DNA of 64,000 nucleotides from CAVQBP01 sp963740945 (GTDB lineage Bacteria > Bacteroidota > Ignavibacteria > Ignavibacteriales > Ignavibacteriaceae), in the NCBI GenBank assembly GCA_963740945.1, contig CAVUGE010000015.1, positions 9,455 to 73,454 of the forward strand, in the 5' to 3' direction. Made by a program: the position numbers and the translations under genes. The notes beneath the pieces are model-generated. The model was not told the DNA's origin, searched no databases, and was given only the letters and a program-made list of their open reading frames with translations. Below are positions 8,302-16,429 of this stretch, piece by piece. Within the stretch, counting starts at the first letter, position 1. Every line of letters starts with the position of its first letter.

Positions 8302-9202
8302 ATGAAAAACCTTTATTTCTTAATTATTGGTTTAGTAATTATATCACTTAATTCTTGTGATACGACTGAACCTGAATTGCTAAATTACCACAACAAAATC
8401 TTATTCACATCCAGCCGCTCCGGTAAAGAACAATTGTACATGATGAATCCCGATGGAACAAACATAAAACAGTTAACAAACGGGCAATATTGGCACAACA
8501 ACGGGAGATGGTCTCCGGATGCGCAAAAAACTGTATGTAATACAGAGGAAGGAACAACAACAGCCGGTATTGAAATGGTAGTGATGAATTCAGATGGAAG
8601 TAATAGAATATTACTGGGCTACGGTAACCAAATGTCATGGTATCCTGACGGAAGTAAAATTATTTTTTCCTATTGGCAAGGTGCTGAAGTTGGAATTTAT
8701 AATAATAAACTATTCAGTATTGATCCAGAGGGAAAGAGCAGGAAAGTAATCTCTGATAAATATGCTGGTAGCCATACGTTTTCCCCGGATGGTTCCCAAA
8801 TAGCATTTAGTGTAAAACCTGATTCATTAATAAGAATAATTATTTTGGATTATCCTTTATTTGACAATCCTATCTACATTGGACCTCAGGGCACTTTATG
8901 CTCCTAGTTGGTCCTTAGATAATGAAATTGCATTTTCAAAAAGAGAAATAAGTACGAAGCCAAATGATGATATTTATATAATGAAATCCGATGGGTCAAA
9001 TGTACGAAAAATTACTAATAATACATCTAATATGCCTTATATATATCCTCGTTGGTCACCAGATGGGAAAAAGATAATATTTCTTGCATATGCAGTTGAT
9101 GGTACACAAAAATGGTATTTATACATGGTAAATAAAGACGGAACGAATTTACATAAAGTTATTGATGATGATTCCGTTACTTCATGTGATTGGTCGAAAT
9201 AG
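8302..9202 (+). pseudogene. TolB-like beta-propeller lipoprotein, frameshifted
   Basis: The first frame (8302-8907) has a lipoprotein signal (FLIIGLVIISLNSC) and WD40-like TolB blades (LYMMNPDGTNIKQLT, WSPDAQK, FSPDGSQIAFS). Protein similarity to the same repeat type continues in another frame to 9202 (IYIMKSDGSNVRKITNNTS, RWSPDGKKIIF, LYMVNKDGTNLHKV). The frames switch near 8890, close to CTCAGGGCAC. One indel therefore splits a gene of about 300 codons. It may be a real pseudogene or a base-calling error. The intact protein would be a periplasmic or surface binding propeller. Confidence 0.7.
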
Positions 9203-9220
9203 TAATAAGAAATTATAATT

Positions 9221-9249
9221 AAAGGCGGTGCTACGACACCGCCCTTTAA
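9221..9249 (+). terminator. Hairpin after the TolB-like gene
   Basis: AAAGGCGGTG and CACCGCCCTTT form a GC-rich stem with a short loop (CTACGA), 18 bp after the stop at 9202. A second inverted repeat (ATGCAAACAAAA at 9251, TTTTTTGTTTGCAT at about 9310-9322) encloses a further stem. Together they may also be the secondary structure of a divergent attC-like site; a GTTAAGT box lies at 9382-9388. Confidence 0.4.
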
Positions 9250-9447
9250 TATGCAAACAAAATAAATCATCCCGGCAAGGTGATTTAAGCACCGTTGATA
9301 CGGTTCGCCTTTTTTGTTTGCATGTAAAAGATAATTAAAAATAATTTTCAAAAAAAGTGTACACGGGAGGTGTAAACAGCCGTTAAGTTAAATTTAATAT
9401 TCAATATGGTTTTAATAAGAATTTTAATTAAGAAAGAAAGGTGTGTC

Positions 9448-12357
9448 ATGAAAACAAAAGTAATTTTTATTCTTTTCTTCCTGACAGTATATCTTAGTTC
9501 TTCCTTTGCACAGGTCTCACCAAATTCGAGCCAGCTTTCCGCATACCAACAATTGAATGATAAATATAAAAACGGTATTGAATTAAACTGGAATAAAAGA
9601 AACGGTTCCCCCGAAATAATAAGCTTTTATAAACCTGTTGCTTTCAGTAATGATCTGAAAGAATCGTCATCTAAATTCTTAAAAGAAATAACTAAGCTAC
9701 TGGATTATAGAACAAAAAAAGATACATTAATATTATTTAAGACTAATGAAAACAAAGGAAGGCAATATTTTCGATACCAGCAATGGTATAAAGGAGTAAA
9801 GGTAAAAGGGGGCGAATATGTAGTAACAGTCTTACCGGATGGAAAAGTTAAAACAGCACTTGGTTCTTTTTATAAGAATATTAATATTGAGACAAACCCT
9901 CAGATATCATTCGGTGAAGCACTGCAAGCTGCATTAAAAAATCCACCGAAAGGAAAGAAATTAAAAGACCTTACTTTATCTTCCGAGATAATTATATATA
10001 CAAAAGAAAATATTAATTACCTTGCATATGAACTTCATGTAGCAGCTGGTGAAAGAGAAGGTGATAGTTGGTGTTATATAATTGATGCTTCTAACAGCAA
10101 TGTGCTGGAATTAACAGATGATGTTATGCGTACATCTCAAGCAAATGTTTATTTGAGACATCCCGGACTTGACGGCTCTTATACACCAATATCTCCTTTA
10201 CCAAACTTATTCGGAAACGGATATTTGCAGGGAACTTATGCTTATATTCTAAATAAGAATGCGAATGATGGTTATGATGAAGCTTATAATGCAAATAATG
10301 ATTTCAGCTACTCTACAGATAATACACATTTTGATGAAGCAAATTTATATTATCATGTGGATAAAGTTGCAGCCTTTTTTCGTGGTATGGGATTCGATAA
10401 ATTTACACAAATAACAGCCCATGCGCATTATGGAACTAGCGCTGATCAAACCGCTTACTACCCAAGCGATCATCATATAAAATTTACCGATGATCAGATA
10501 CCTAATTACCATTCTGCCGCTCGCGAAGATAAGGTTATCTACCACGAATATACGCACGCTGTTACCGATTATATAGCACATCTTACTGGTGTCTACACAG
10601 AATCCGGAGCAATTCACGAAGGTAATTCTGATTATTTCGCCGGAAGCATTACAGGTCGTCCATTAATCAATGAATATTTTTCATACAGTGTTTTAATTAA
10701 TCAACGGGATATGACTGACCCGAGGATTGCGGATTATACAGCGTACAATACAGCATCATCTTATATTTATGATGATGTCGATTATGGAATTTATGAACCA
10801 CATTTCGGTGGTGAGCTATGGTCCGCATGCTTGTGGGACATACACGGTGATTTAACTGCCTCCGTTGCCGATGAAATAATATATGATGGATTGGATGCTA
10901 TCCCTTCAAATTCTACTTTTCTTCAATACCGGAAGGCCATCTTAGATGCTGATATCTTTGATTATGATGGTAGTCATCTAAATACCATAACAAATGATTT
11001 TTATTCAAGGGGTATTGGTAATGATGTTCAAACTGTATCTGGAACACTGCAAAGTAGTCAAACCTGGACTCAATATGTTCAACTGTCCGGCAACGTCAGT
11101 GTTCCTTCAGGTGTTACGTTAACAATAGCTTCTACCGCTACAGTTAATTTAGTTAACGGCAGTAATAGATACTATATAATTTCCACTGGTGGAACAATAA
11201 ATAACCAAGGTAATCCAATTAATGGATTAAGGGCATACCTGTATTCTGGCTCGACATTAAAAGGTTTGTTCTCGACTATACAGTCAGCAGTAAATAATTG
11301 GTCATCAGGTAGAACAGTAAAAATCGCATCCGGTACGTTCAGCAATGAAAATTATATTACTGTAAATAGTAAAAGTGGAATAGTAATTTCTGGACAAGGA
11401 TTTCAATCCTCATTTCTAACAAAAAATTTAACAGTACTAAACAGTAATAATGTTGATATTAATTCCATTAGTTTTATAGATAATGGCAATTTGTATCTAA
11501 GCAATTGCCAAAATTTTTGGGTAGATTGTGAATTCTCCAATGATAATAATGATTATCCTTTGTCTATGTATGAATCATCAGGAAATTTTTACGGACTTAT
11601 TAACAATACAAGCTATACTAATAATGAAGGAATAGATGCTGAGGCCAGCGGCGATGTATATATTGCGGACGAAAGCGAAATAAAAAACCATTACATTGGG
11701 CTGGATATATATGATGGATCATGGTTTTATATAGAGTATGTTCAATTTTGTAATAATACATACGATGCCGGAACAGATGGTTCGTCGTATATACAGGCAG
11801 GCGGAAACACATGGAGCGGCGATCCTTATGAAACAACTTTTGGCGATGTTGGAGGAATATCTCATAACGACCCCGTTTGTAATATGCAAAAAAGAAGCGT
11901 GGCAGGCAATCTTGCGGAAACTAATACTGATAATGATCCTGCCTTTAATGATTTTGTTAAAGTTAGCAATGAGTACTCCAATTTGCTTAAATCGATTCAT
12001 GCCGAAAATAAAAACAAAACTAAAATTGACAACACTGCTTATGCTTATCAATACAGAAAATCTATAAATGATTTTAATGGATTTATTGAATCAAATCCAA
12101 GATCTATCTTTGCAAAAACATCATTGAATATTATAGCCCATATTTTTCAAGGTTTAAATGATTATGAGGGGCTGAAAGAATATTTAGCGACAATAATAAA
12201 TAATAAAAACTTATCACCATTGGTTGATGTTGCAAAACAATATATGATTGATTATTTCAATCATAAACAGGACTATACCAGTGCTCTTTCAGTAGCAGAT
12301 GAAATAATTAATTCGAATGATGTTGATGTAAATACGATTTGTAATGTTCTATATTAA
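9448..12357 (+). CDS. Thermolysin/fungalysin-type zinc metalloprotease with beta-helix region, lacking its sorting tail
   Basis: The ATG at 9448 follows AAGAAAGAAAGG and begins a signal peptide (MKTKVIFILFFLTVYLSSSF, then AQ). Domains in order: FTP/PepSY propeptide (to ~230), gluzincin catalytic domain with the zinc motif HEYTHAVTDY and the third ligand in ESGAIHEGNSDYF, then a repetitive Asn/Ser-rich beta-helix-like region (~540-820) and a helical end. The HExxH...ESGA..E..SD pattern is closest to family M4. Reading stops at TAA 12355-12357, and the same frame resumes immediately with a T9SS domain. The premature product would lack its export signal to the surface. Confidence 0.8.
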   Translation: MKTKVIFILFFLTVYLSSSFAQVSPNSSQLSAYQQLNDKYKNGIELNWNKRNGSPEIISFYKPVAFSNDLKESSSKFLKEITKLLDYRTKKDTLILFKTNENKGRQYFRYQQWYKGVKVKGGEYVVTVLPDGKVKTALGSFYKNINIETNPQISFGEALQAALKNPPKGKKLKDLTLSSEIIIYTKENINYLAYELHVAAGEREGDSWCYIIDASNSNVLELTDDVMRTSQANVYLRHPGLDGSYTPISPLPNLFGNGYLQGTYAYILNKNANDGYDEAYNANNDFSYSTDNTHFDEANLYYHVDKVAAFFRGMGFDKFTQITAHAHYGTSADQTAYYPSDHHIKFTDDQIPNYHSAAREDKVIYHEYTHAVTDYIAHLTGVYTESGAIHEGNSDYFAGSITGRPLINEYFSYSVLINQRDMTDPRIADYTAYNTASSYIYDDVDYGIYEPHFGGELWSACLWDIHGDLTASVADEIIYDGLDAIPSNSTFLQYRKAILDADIFDYDGSHLNTITNDFYSRGIGNDVQTVSGTLQSSQTWTQYVQLSGNVSVPSGVTLTIASTATVNLVNGSNRYYIISTGGTINNQGNPINGLRAYLYSGSTLKGLFSTIQSAVNNWSSGRTVKIASGTFSNENYITVNSKSGIVISGQGFQSSFLTKNLTVLNSNNVDINSISFIDNGNLYLSNCQNFWVDCEFSNDNNDYPLSMYESSGNFYGLINNTSYTNNEGIDAEASGDVYIADESEIKNHYIGLDIYDGSWFYIEYVQFCNNTYDAGTDGSSYIQAGGNTWSGDPYETTFGDVGGISHNDPVCNMQKRSVAGNLAETNTDNDPAFNDFVKVSNEYSNLLKSIHAENKNKTKIDNTAYAYQYRKSINDFNGFIESNPRSIFAKTSLNIIAHIFQGLNDYEGLKEYLATIINNKNLSPLVDVAKQYMIDYFNHKQDYTSALSVADEIINSNDVDVNTICNVLY

Positions 12358-12798
12358 AAAGGATTGATAAATGAATATTCCCTTTCAAATAAAGATGAAG
12401 CTATAAATGATTTCAGTAATATAATAAATAATTTTCCACAAGAATCTCTCACAAGATTTGCTAAAAGAGAATTGAGCAAACTTGGCATTGAAATAAATTA
12501 TAAGCAAAACCAAAATATATTTTCTCAAAAAGGTGATTTAGAATTTTCTACAAACAGCTATCCTAATCCTTTTAATCCAAGTACAATTATAAATTATACT
12601 CTACCAACTGACGGAAAAGTTGTAATAAGAGTATATGATATTTTAGGTAGAGAAGTTGCAGAATTAGTAAATGAATTTAAAACTGCAGGTAAATATTCTG
12701 TTCAATTCAATGGCAGTAATTTAGCAAGTGGAATATACTTTTACAGAATAGGAGCTGGAAAATTTTCTCAAACTAAAAAATTAGTTTTAACTAAATAA
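12358..12798 (+). pseudogene. Detached C-terminus of the metalloprotease: helical repeat plus T9SS sorting domain
   Basis: This continues in the same frame as the upstream gene, directly after one TAA. The sequence before and after the stop is one helical repeat (DVDVNTICNVLY, stop, KGLINEYSLSNKDEAINDF). The end has SYPNPFNPSTIINYTLP, IRVYDILGREVAEL and SGIYFYRIGAGK, a full sorting domain. No good ribosome site precedes it, so separate translation is unlikely. A single codon change would restore one protein of about 1116 residues. Confidence 0.75.
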
Positions 12799-12810
12799 AA
12801 CATTCCAGTG

Positions 12811-12868
12811 AAAGAGAAGGTTAATAAAGAAAGATTTTTTATGAATCTCTCTTAACCTTTTCTTTTTA
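12811..12868 (+). terminator. Probable rho-independent terminator
   Basis: AAAGAGAAGGTTAA and TTAACCTTTTCTTTTT form a stem interrupted by a long internal loop, ending in T-rich sequence, 13 bp after the stop at 12798. Confidence 0.5.
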
Positions 12869-12894
12869 AATTCATGTAAATAAAAATTACGTAA

Positions 12895-13015
12895 GCCCTA
12901 ACGTTATAAGGGATTCATGCCGAAGCCCGTCTTCGCTTCAATGTAACAATTGATTTAGGTTTACATTATTACGCTTCGCCGGACAGGCCTGCCGAGGCAT
13001 AATCCTGTGTTGGAC
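12895..13015 (+). repeat. attC-like site 7, adjoining the intact IS91-type unit
   Basis: It is nearly identical to site 2 (1288-1407), starting GCCCTAAC with one extra C and ending GTTGGAC at 13009-13015. The stem GGGATTCATGCC / GGCATAATCC is retained. The 3' box overlaps the left end of the IS91-type unit. Confidence 0.55.
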
Positions 13016-13219
13016 TAAGCCGCAAGCGACTTACTCAACTACCTGTAATTTCAATAAAATTTATATAGAAGTAATAAACCCGAATATGTCCGAAAGAGGG
13101 ATATTGAAGGGATAAAATTTGATTCTTTTTCGATAACCAGCTTAAGCGTGATTATAAATTCATTAGTATTGAGATAATTTCCCATATTTAGAAATAATTT
13201 ATTGAGAACTATTAAGATT

Positions 13220-14368
13220 TTAATTTATAGCTAAGTGTTCATCGTTTGTAAAAAAGGAAAAATTATTTAAAGGGGGAGACTTATCGTAATAATTAAGACG
13301 CTGTAGTGTAAGTACTAAATTCATTTGATTCCCGCATACGGGACATAAAATTATCAAGGACTTTTTTGTTGCAGCGGTTTTATCATTAGGTTTTGTATTG
13401 ATTATAGTAGTAGAATCGAATAGTTGCCTGACAATGCAAAGAAGATTCCGGTTTTTTATGGCGAACAACCCGAAGTATCTAACTTTAACAAATCCTTTAG
13501 GGAGTACATGTTGAAGAAAGCGCCTTATAAATTCTTCAGTAGTAAGTTTCATAAATTTGTGAACCTTAGTTTTGGAGTCTTTGTATTTGAATGTAACAAA
13601 GCCTCCTTGATGTTTAATAATTCTGTTATTAGAAATGGCAACCCGGAAGACATACTGAGCCAGATATTTCATAGCGTGGCATCCATTACCAACGGGGATT
13701 GAATTAACAACCCAATTCTTAGTCCATGTCGAGGAAGATATTTGATTAAATAATAGTGGATTTAATTTTCTTAATCCATCCCGGAATTTAGCCTTAAAGA
13801 CAATGGAAAGAGCTTTAACAGGGAATAGGAATTTATTATTTGAGCTAACCCATTGACTGTTAACCGATAGGCCACCACCGGTAATTAGATAATGGATATG
13901 CGGATGGAAGGATAGTTTTCTGGACCAGGTATGCAGCACGCCGAGATATCCGGGTTTAGCACCAATGTGTTTTGGATTTGATGAGAAGGAGTCAATGGTT
14001 CTTGCCGAGCAGTTGAATAGAAGATTGTAGAAAAGTATTTGATTGCTTCTTGCAGAAGGCCTTAACTCTTCAGGTAAAGTAAAGGTAATCATAAAGTAAT
14101 TAACCGGAAGCAGCAGGTTATTATTATTGGCTAACCAATCATTGGCATTATTGTTCTGACAATTATTACAGCTTCTATTGCCGCAAGAATGGAAGCTGTA
14201 ATGATAGCTTTTACAAGAATTACATTTGTATACTTGTCCTCCCATAATGGGAGTCCGGCAAGCAGAGATATCGAAGAGAGCTTTCTTATGTGAAGGAAGC
14301 ATTGAGTTAGAATATTTAGCCAGATAGATATCCCTATAGTCCCTAATAATCTCCGATAGCTTAATCAC
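13220..14368 (-). CDS. IS91-family HUH (Y2) transposase
   Basis: 382 residues. An N-terminal zinc-binding segment (CRTP...CNSC, CGNRSCNNCQ, ~residues 32-71) is followed by the HUH motif HPHIHYLITGGG (~150-165), which holds the metal for nicking. YLAQYVFRVAISNN (~250) supplies the paired tyrosines (Y-x3-Y) used to cleave single strands, and a C-terminal zinc knuckle (CPVCGNQM) closes the protein. The length fits the family. It lies 10 bp downstream of the recombinase gene in one operon. This appears to be the only intact transposase of the three copies. Confidence 0.85.
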   Translation of the reverse strand: MIKLSEIIRDYRDIYLAKYSNSMLPSHKKALFDISACRTPIMGGQVYKCNSCKSYHYSFHSCGNRSCNNCQNNNANDWLANNNNLLLPVNYFMITFTLPEELRPSARSNQILFYNLLFNCSARTIDSFSSNPKHIGAKPGYLGVLHTWSRKLSFHPHIHYLITGGGLSVNSQWVSSNNKFLFPVKALSIVFKAKFRDGLRKLNPLLFNQISSSTWTKNWVVNSIPVGNGCHAMKYLAQYVFRVAISNNRIIKHQGGFVTFKYKDSKTKVHKFMKLTTEEFIRRFLQHVLPKGFVKVRYFGLFAIKNRNLLCIVRQLFDSTTIINTKPNDKTAATKKSLIILCPVCGNQMNLVLTLQRLNYYDKSPPLNNFSFFTNDEHLAIN

Positions 14369-14378
14369 AGCAGCAGAG

Positions 14379-15248
14379 CTAAAAGAGGTCTTTCATTAAG
14401 CTATTTATCTTTTGATAGGTATTAGATTTAATCAAAGGTGTTAGTTGGGTATAGATCATAGTAGTTCTAATAGAGGAATGCCCGAGAAAATCTTGAATAA
14501 TTCTAATATCGGTACCGTCTTCAAGTAAATGAGTGGCATACGAATGCCGGAGAGTATGTACGGAAGCGTCCTTGTTAATACCGGTCTGTTTAAGAGATTT
14601 CTTAAAGACAGTCTGGATGCTGCTGTCAGGAAGAGGTTTAATAGAAGTAGACTCATTGTTCTGTCCTCTTCCGGGAGCCGGGAAAACAAGCAGAGGATTT
14701 CTGTGAGTTTTATAATGAAGTCTAAGTAATTTAAGAGTTGCTTCAGGCAGAGGTACATACCGGTCATGGTTACCTTTAGCTTTCTGGACATGAATTAACA
14801 TTCTGTTACTGTCAACCTGGTTAACTTTCAACCCTACGCCTTCATTTAGTCTAAGGCCGCAAGAATAGATAAGGGTTAAGCAGGCACGGTGTCTGAGTAT
14901 ACGAATATTCTTAAGGATTTTCCTCACTTCTTCCCTGCTAAGAACAACCGGTAGTTTGAAGACACGTTTGGGACGGATGATATTAAAAACATTGAATTTT
15001 TCATTAAGAGTTTTTTCATAAAAGAATTTAATTGCACATAAAGCAATAGTCATAGCAGCACGGGAGTAGTTCTTGGTATTCTTGAGAAACAGGAAATATT
15101 GACGAATATCTTCTCCGGAAATGGAATCAAGAGGTTTATTAAAATACTCCATAAATTTTACCACACGGTAAGAATAAGTTTCTTGAGTACGTTGAGAAAG
15201 ACCGAAAAGTTGCATATTTTCGTTAAGTCTTTGAATTAGTTCGTTCAT
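14379..15248 (-). CDS. Tyrosine recombinase of the IS91-type unit
   Basis: 289 residues. N-terminal core-binding domain (~1-95, SQRTQETYSYRVVKFMEYF) and C-terminal catalytic domain with the full set of residues: Arg in YSCGLRLNEG, HTLRHSYATHLL (HxxR), LGHSSIRTTMIYTQ (His and nucleophilic Tyr). It resembles XerC/D-like recombinases often paired with IS91 transposases. It lacks the extra helix insertion before the HxxR box that marks integron integrases, so I do not call it IntI. Whether it acts on the attC-like sites or only on the mobile unit cannot be read from the sequence. Confidence 0.85.
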   Translation of the reverse strand: MNELIQRLNENMQLFGLSQRTQETYSYRVVKFMEYFNKPLDSISGEDIRQYFLFLKNTKNYSRAAMTIALCAIKFFYEKTLNEKFNVFNIIRPKRVFKLPVVLSREEVRKILKNIRILRHRACLTLIYSCGLRLNEGVGLKVNQVDSNRMLIHVQKAKGNHDRYVPLPEATLKLLRLHYKTHRNPLLVFPAPGRGQNNESTSIKPLPDSSIQTVFKKSLKQTGINKDASVHTLRHSYATHLLEDGTDIRIIQDFLGHSSIRTTMIYTQLTPLIKSNTYQKINSLMKDLF

Positions 15249-15369
15249 AGTATACCTCGCTAGATTATTGATTGTAGTAAAGAAATTATTTAGTTGGGGT
15301 ATACTATGTAAAAGCGGTATGCAATGAAATAGGTAGAATGCCGATAAACTCCCCGCCGCTTGCGGCTTA

Positions 15370-15622
15370 GTTCAACAATGCAATTTAAGTTGACAGCATT
15401 TTATGCATTCGGCTTTTTTGAGATTTTTGAAATAGTTGATCCGCAAAAAGTATCTTGTTCAATGTAAGTGCTCTGATAAGTTTCTTGCAAACTGTGCTTT
15501 TCGTAAACGGAAATCCTGATTTTCATCAGGACAGGATTAAGCACAGTTTGCTTAATCTTCGGCAGTAGTAATAAATAAAAGTTTCTTTTTCTGGGCTGCA
15601 ACTTAATTGCGGTTCGTTAGGC
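15370..15622 (+). repeat. attC-like site 8 (long family)
   Basis: GTTCAAC at 15370-15376, the right end of the IS unit, is followed by AATGCAATTTAAGTTGACAG. The site ends with GGGCTGCAACTTAATTGCGG and GTTAGGC at 15616-15622, about 30 bp before the next start. Arms are complementary; an internal hairpin (AAATCCTGATTTTCATCAGG and a following ACAGGATT) also occurs at 21786-21812. Confidence 0.55.
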
Positions 15623-15651
15623 ACTAAAAATAAAGAGGGGTGAAAACTTCA

Positions 15652-16308
15652 ATGAAATCATTTTATGTATCTATACCGATTATATTTCTGTTTCTCATAG
15701 GCTGCTCCAGAACTTACAGAGTAATAAATTATCCTTCCAAAGAAAAATTTCACAATGATGCAAATGGTTCTATGAAAATTAGAGATGTTAATGTTGTTAC
15801 AATTGATAGTTCATTTACTGCTTTAGAAGGTACACAAATTAAAGATGATTCTTTATATGTAATTACACAGATTCAGGAAAAGAAAGAAAAAATACCTTTG
15901 AAAGATACAAAGGAGATTAAATATTTTGGAAAATCTTATGAAGAACCTTCAGCTATTATCTTTATGAAAAATGGTACAGAATTAAGAAGAAATAACATTA
16001 AAATTTTGCCGGATTCAATAATACAATGCACATATATTCAAATAACTAACGAATATATACCGCTTACTGAAGTCAAACAAATAAATTATACTAATCATTG
16101 GGTAGGTTTGGGAACTGGAATTATTGGAGGTGCTATAATCGGTTTAACAAGTTCAATTGTAATAGGCAAAACAGGTTGGGGAGAAACTAATCCAAGAGGT
16201 GGAATTTATTTTGGCAATTCTCTTTGGGGTGTTATATTTGGAACTGTTATAGGTGCTTTTGTGGGAACTATAATTGGTTGGGATATGATTTACCTGTTCA
16301 ATCCTTGA
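15652..16308 (+). CDS. Lipoprotein with C-terminal glycine-rich membrane segments
   Basis: The ATG at 15652 has AGAGGGG 11 bp upstream; an in-frame GTG at 15640 overlaps that ribosome site. 218 residues: lipobox (IPIIFLFLIGC), then two beta-rich repeats with KIPLKDTKEIKYF and YIPLTEVKQINY, each resembling a 'regulate/require this Lys/Leu edge' strand pair, then two glycine-zipper-like hydrophobic helices (GLGTGIIGGAIIGL and GTVIGAFVGTIIG). It is cassette cargo, similar in plan to 2963-3352. An envelope location is likely; function unknown. Confidence 0.65.
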   Translation: MKSFYVSIPIIFLFLIGCSRTYRVINYPSKEKFHNDANGSMKIRDVNVVTIDSSFTALEGTQIKDDSLYVITQIQEKKEKIPLKDTKEIKYFGKSYEEPSAIIFMKNGTELRRNNIKILPDSIIQCTYIQITNEYIPLTEVKQINYTNHWVGLGTGIIGGAIIGLTSSIVIGKTGWGETNPRGGIYFGNSLWGVIFGTVIGAFVGTIIGWDMIYLFNP

Positions 16309-16388
16309 GTTAAAAGAAATATCAAAGAATAAATTATTGATTACTGTTTAAGGATTAAACTTTACAAACATATCAATAATTAAAGAGT

Positions 16389-16405
16389 GCCTAACGTCGT
16401 TATAC
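16389..16405 (+). repeat. Collapsed attC-like junction
   Basis: GCCTAAC is separated from GTTATAC by only 3 bp (GTC), with no hairpin between. It sits between the stop at 16308 and the start at 16430, where a full site would be expected. This looks like a remnant left after internal deletion of a site. Confidence 0.4.
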
Positions 16406-16429
16406 GCAATAAACAAAATGAGGTGTATC

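Larger units (their letters stand above)
13008..15377 (-). mobile_element. Intact IS91-type/tyrosine-recombinase unit (copy 2)
   Basis: 2370 bp bounded by TGTTGGACTAAGCCGCAAGC (from 13008) and the inverted GCTTGCGGCTTAGTTCAACA (to 15377). It carries an HUH transposase and a tyrosine recombinase transcribed on the - strand, recombinase first, 10 bp apart. Both reading frames are complete. The IS91 family moves by rolling-circle replication and normally lacks terminal inverted repeats, so the matched ends are unusual. Each end contains an attC-type box (GTTGGAC, GTTCAAC). A third, broken copy is at 20042-21711. Confidence 0.8.

Noticed and set aside
14379..15248. The tyrosine recombinase as the integron integrase (IntI)
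   Set aside because: It has all catalytic residues but lacks the extra helix insertion that marks IntI, and it is tied to the IS91 transposase in every copy. It may still act on the sites, but the name would be unsupported.
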